Below the pieces are notes generated by a model. That model searched no databases, was not told where the DNA came from, and saw only the letters and a program-made list of their open reading frames with translations. From Actinidia chinensis (Eukaryota > Streptophyta > Magnoliopsida > Ericales > Actinidiaceae), in assembly GCA_009663005.1 (NCBI GenBank), contig CM018901.1, positions 6,776,986 through 6,786,985 of the forward strand: 10,000 nucleotides of DNA, read 5' to 3'. Position 1 is the stretch's first letter. Each line of letters starts with the position of its first letter. A program made the position numbers and the translations under genes. Positions 7,449 to 10,000 of this stretch are shown here, piece by piece.

Positions 7449-8160
7449 GAACGGGACGCGAGGACAACATAACATAGATCCGAATGCACTAGATTGGGCT
7501 AAATTGTGAGATTATACATGGAATCTTACCCTCAGGATTGTTGCATTTGAGAAAGTGGCAGACGGGGCTGCTGGTGAGGGCCCTGACATTGGATAGCCCC
7601 TGATGGAACAGCCATGGTGCCCTAAACTGTTAATGTCACCATATGAAACCAAGATCTGTAAGAAGTGCACTAAATACAAAAAGGTTCTCGGAAAAGCTGG
7701 ATTTTAAGGGATCCCAAACGGGGTACTTGTGAAATAGCCTGCGCCAACCACATCTGCTATGACTGTTTTCCCACTCAGGGGTATCAATATACTTGCATAA
7801 TCATGCCTGGCGGCTGATCCGCAACAGGCATTTGAAACACTTTGGTAGGTTCAGAGTTTAAAGGTGGGAGGAAAGCTTGTTAAGGAGCTCAAGAGCTTTA
7901 TGTTGTTACAGAAAAGGAACTGTTTTGATGTATTCCTGTGCTGAGAGAGTTCGGCCGAAGCAGAAGGATGATCTTCAAATATTTGCTGAGAAATATTACA
8001 GAAAAATGGAAATGTGACTACTATGGCTAGGTTAATTGCATTCTTTTGGATGCCATCTTTATTTACTGATCTTTTTTTCTTTGGTTTATGGAGGGATCAA
8101 ATAATGGATATATGAGAAGGAAGAGTATTCATTAACACTTTTTTTAATACACAATCTCAT
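7449..8160. other. Unassigned region after the PPR pseudogene
   Basis: Directly after the terminal Tyr-Trp codons the frame runs on without the stop expected there. The next 550 bases have a more balanced composition than the AT-rich flanks and look like old coding or 3'-UTR sequence. Short open stretches occur, such as LRIVAFEKVADGAAGEGPDIG near 7530-7595, but each is closed by stops and I recognise no family. From about 8040 it becomes T-rich. It may be decayed 3' UTR of the PPR gene or a further unrecognised gene fragment. Confidence 0.4.
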
Positions 8161-8171
8161 TCAGAATGCAG

Positions 8172-8398
8172 GTGTTGGTCCAATTGACATTTCTAAAATT
8201 ACAAATTCCTTTTCTTGTGGAAAAGTGGAGATCACAATGAGCCACATCAATGACATCGTTATGTATGTTCAGTTTATTATAGTATTACTCATTCTGGTAA
8301 ATTGTTTTGTTCACATTGGGCGATTGGGTGTCAAAGTAAACTTGGCCCGGCAAATCTTGGTTGTCTCCTTCATTCCACAATGCCATTTTGAATCTAAG
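8172..8398 (+). other. Possible exon of an unidentified gene
   Basis: A frame is open from an AG acceptor context (CATTCAGAATGCAG) to an AAG|GTAAAG donor-like site at 8399. It translates to about 75 residues including KVEITMSHINDIVMY near the start and LVVSFIPQCHFESK at the end, with a hydrophobic middle that could be intronic. No family is recognised. Canonical-looking edges and an open frame are the only support, so it may be chance. Confidence 0.25.
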
Positions 8399-8445
8399 GT
8401 AAAGGAAATAGATTATAAAATACTTGCACATAACTTTGGGCTAGG

Positions 8446-8464
8446 TTTTTTTTTTTTTTTTTTT
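8446..8464. repeat. Poly-T tract (19 T)
   Basis: An uninterrupted run of 19 T, followed by T-rich sequence. It could be a minus-strand poly(A) tail of a small retroelement, but no element body or target duplication is visible; a simple homopolymer is as likely. Confidence 0.7.
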
Positions 8465-8795
8465 GAATTATATAGTGGCTTTGGTTTTCAATTTTTTTCC
8501 GTTTTTAGTAAAAACAATCCACCATTTTATCAATATTTTATATTTTTCTGATTCCACTTGATGGTCAGCATGGCTTTATTTAGGGTCTTGTTTCCTAATT
8601 GAGTTTGGCCTTCTTTGGAGGTTATTTTGAAAACTTTCATATCTCAAGTTCCATAGAAGAACACTGCTTTGAGTTGTTTACATAATTGTTAATTATTCAA
8701 TCATGTTTTGGTTTTCCAGCACCAGGAGGTAATTATTCAATCTGCATTGTGTTCATGTTTTTCGATATATTTTTTTTATTATTGTTACTCTTAAT
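8465..8795. other. T-rich intron-like spacer
   Basis: T-rich sequence of the kind found in plant introns. It contains a short direct repeat of GTAATTATTCAATC-like sequence (GTTAATTATTCAATC at about 8688 and GGTAATTATTCAATC at about 8728). No coding frame is supported. Confidence 0.45.
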
Positions 8796-8834
8796 GGTTG
8801 CCCCCCCTAAAAATTTTTCCTGGCTCCGCCACTA
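8796..8834. repeat. Short repeat-like motif (C7 run ... GGCTCCGCCACT)
   Basis: A C7 run followed by TAAAAATTTTTCC and TGGCTCCGCCACT stands out in AT-rich DNA. From memory this pairing recurs in many plant genomes as part of dispersed repeats. I cannot assign the family, and no element boundaries are visible. Confidence 0.35.
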
Positions 8835-8849
8835 TATGGTGCATAAGGC

Positions 8850-9200
8850 ATCAATTTCTTGAGAATGTCAGGTCTTGCTATACTAATTTCACATCATGGC
8901 GTGCTTCTGTCTGTGAAAGGAATTCAGCTGCAATTGAGCGTTCATGGCCTGATCCATTAAATCACTCTGCGGAGTCCCACCGGAACCAATGGTTCCACGC
9001 TTTTTATTGAAGATGCACTGTCAAATATCGAGACAGAACAGGGTTCTACACGTGAAATGGAATGGGAATCAGAAATTTCATCCTTGCAGAAGGATGAAAG
9101 CTCTTCACTTTTCAGGTTTAAGATAGAGGGACGACAGGATGCTACCTGTTTGAAAATTTGCGAGCTACTACAGATGTACTTCTTTGCATGAGAGTTCTGA
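8850..9200 (+). pseudogene. Exon-like fragment of an unidentified gene, frameshifted
   Basis: Frame one gives FLENVRSCYTNFTSWRAS and then AAIERSWPDPLNHSAESH up to about 8980. Removing one base around 8981 moves to a second frame giving GTNGSTLFIEDALSNIE, MEWESEISSLQKDESSS and LFRFKIEGRQDATC up to a stop near 9188. Both parts have ordinary plant protein composition with Ser/Glu-rich stretches, more balanced base content than the flanks, and no recognised domain. The frame change suggests a broken exon, or an error. It may belong with the spliced exons at 9305-9625. Confidence 0.4.
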
Positions 9201-9304
9201 TATGGTGGTTGCAAAGCAAGCAATAGTATCCTTGCTTTATCTTGTTTTGGTGGTTTTGCTTACGGTACATGTTTTGAATTAGTTGACTTTACTCTTCTGA
9301 TTAG

Positions 9305-9625
9305 GATAATAAAACATACCAAGGTGCCTGTAGCCTTGAGTTCAGCTTTGCTTTTGCTTGATCCAGTTTGGCTAGTATATTCTATCGAGCTGAGATGAAA
9401 CGAAATGGTGAGCTCGTTTACCTAACAAACCAAGCTCCATCAACCTTGTGTTCTGCTCAAAAGAGCACGTAAGTTTGCCATGAGAAATCTTATGATGGCT
9501 GTTTCCTACTATTTAGTACTTGAAAAGTCTTATTCGGGTTTTCATGCTGTTCATGACTTGAATTTTACAATTTTATTAATAGGCGCATTGCTTTAGTGCA
9601 CACTTGGAAGAATGTAGATGTAGCG
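9305..9625 (+). pseudogene. Two spliced exons of an unidentified gene, with an in-frame TGA
   Basis: Exon A (9305-9468, 164 nt) follows a TGATTAG acceptor and ends at AGCAC|GTAAGT, a strong plant donor. Exon B (9583-9625, 43 nt) follows TTATTAATAG and ends at GCG|GTGAGC. Joined, they keep one frame: DNKTYQGACSLEFSFAFA, TGA at 9359-9361, then SSLASIFYRAEMKRNGELVY, LTNQAPSTLCSAQKST and RIALVHTWKNVDVA. The join completes the Thr codon across the 114-nt T-rich intron. Two consistent splice pairs with phase conservation make this a real gene remnant, or a gene with one disabled codon. No protein family is recognised. The following exon would lie beyond 9626, possibly outside the window. Confidence 0.5.
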
Positions 9626-10000
9626 GTGAGCTATCGATGGTTAATGTTTGGTATTTAATCATGTGTTGTCCTCTGTAAACATACTTGTCCAATCTGTTAG
9701 TCCATAAAAAAAATTCTATTGTGTTATTTAATTTAGTAAAAGATCCTTGAGACTTAATGTGGAAATTAATCATGTAATGAAATTGGTACTTACAAATAGC
9801 TTGTTGAATGAGAAATAGAAAGGCTGATTAACCTGGCTGTTATTGAAGTTTATCTGATGAGTTTGAATTAGCTGCTTCTGGTCACATTTCTCCTTAGACT
9901 GGAAGAAGATTTGTAATCTGTCTTTTCCTCTTCCTAATGAAGTATTTTTGCAATTCACCCTATTTTTGCTTGAAGTTTTTGTGTTCGAGATAGCTAGAGC
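9626..10000. other. AT-rich intron-like sequence
   Basis: After the GTGAGC donor at 9626 the sequence is T- and A-rich with no supported exon. It is best read as the intron downstream of the exon pair, running to or past the window edge. Small minus-strand frames here have no recognisable content. Confidence 0.4.

Noticed and set aside
7150..7470. 106-codon minus-strand open frame
   Set aside because: It is antisense to the DYW domain, which reads clearly on the plus strand up to GSCGDYW.
8957..9223. 88-codon minus-strand open frame
   Set aside because: The plus-strand reading of the same bases is at least as protein-like and sits with plus-strand splice signals; the antisense frame has no motif.
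1..10000. CRISPR array, tRNA, rRNA or bacterial operon signals
   Set aside because: No regularly spaced repeats, cloverleaf candidates or rRNA-like blocks were seen, and the content is clearly that of a plant nuclear genome.

Overview
The window looks like nuclear DNA of a flowering plant, most likely a dicot. It is AT-rich and intron-bearing, and nearly every recognisable gene is eroded. Two plant-specific families are present: a pentatricopeptide-repeat (PPR) protein of the PLS-DYW class and a plant mobile domain (PMD, 'aminotransferase-like') protein. I see no intact protein-coding gene that I would annotate as functional. Family assignments come from motif recognition by eye, not from database searches.

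Layout. Positions 1-2177 are AT-rich intergenic DNA made of small repeat debris: AACCGA-type motif clusters, a 29-bp tandem repeat, a pyrimidine-rich leader-like block with a 20-bp repeat, a 189-bp MITE-like element (1409-1597), and a small GC-rich inverted repeat. Positions 2188-5378 form a complete, delimited transposon. It has terminal inverted repeats of about 140-160 bp and is flanked by an exact 10-bp direct repeat (2178-2187 and 5379-5388). These are hallmarks of a Mutator-like element (MULE). Its cargo, on the minus strand, is a multi-exon PMD gene that is now a pseudogene, and I see no transposase, so the element is non-autonomous.

Positions 5433-7448 hold a plus-strand pseudogene of a DYW-class PPR protein, closest by memory to Arabidopsis At3g23330 (PCMP-H32). 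It can be followed almost continuously to the terminal Asp-Tyr-Trp, but it has several frameshifts and stops and has lost its N-terminal part. The MULE sits about 50 bp upstream of the first recognisable PPR homology. Positions 7449-8150 are unassigned. From about 8170 to the end there are exon-like islands on the plus strand, the best being 9305-9468 spliced to 9583-9625. They look like a fragment of a gene I cannot name, carrying an in-frame TGA and a probable frameshift.

There is no sign of cooperation between these genes. The window is best read as decaying gene copies and transposons in a repeat-rich intergenic region. Its best structured object is the MULE carrying the PMD gene.
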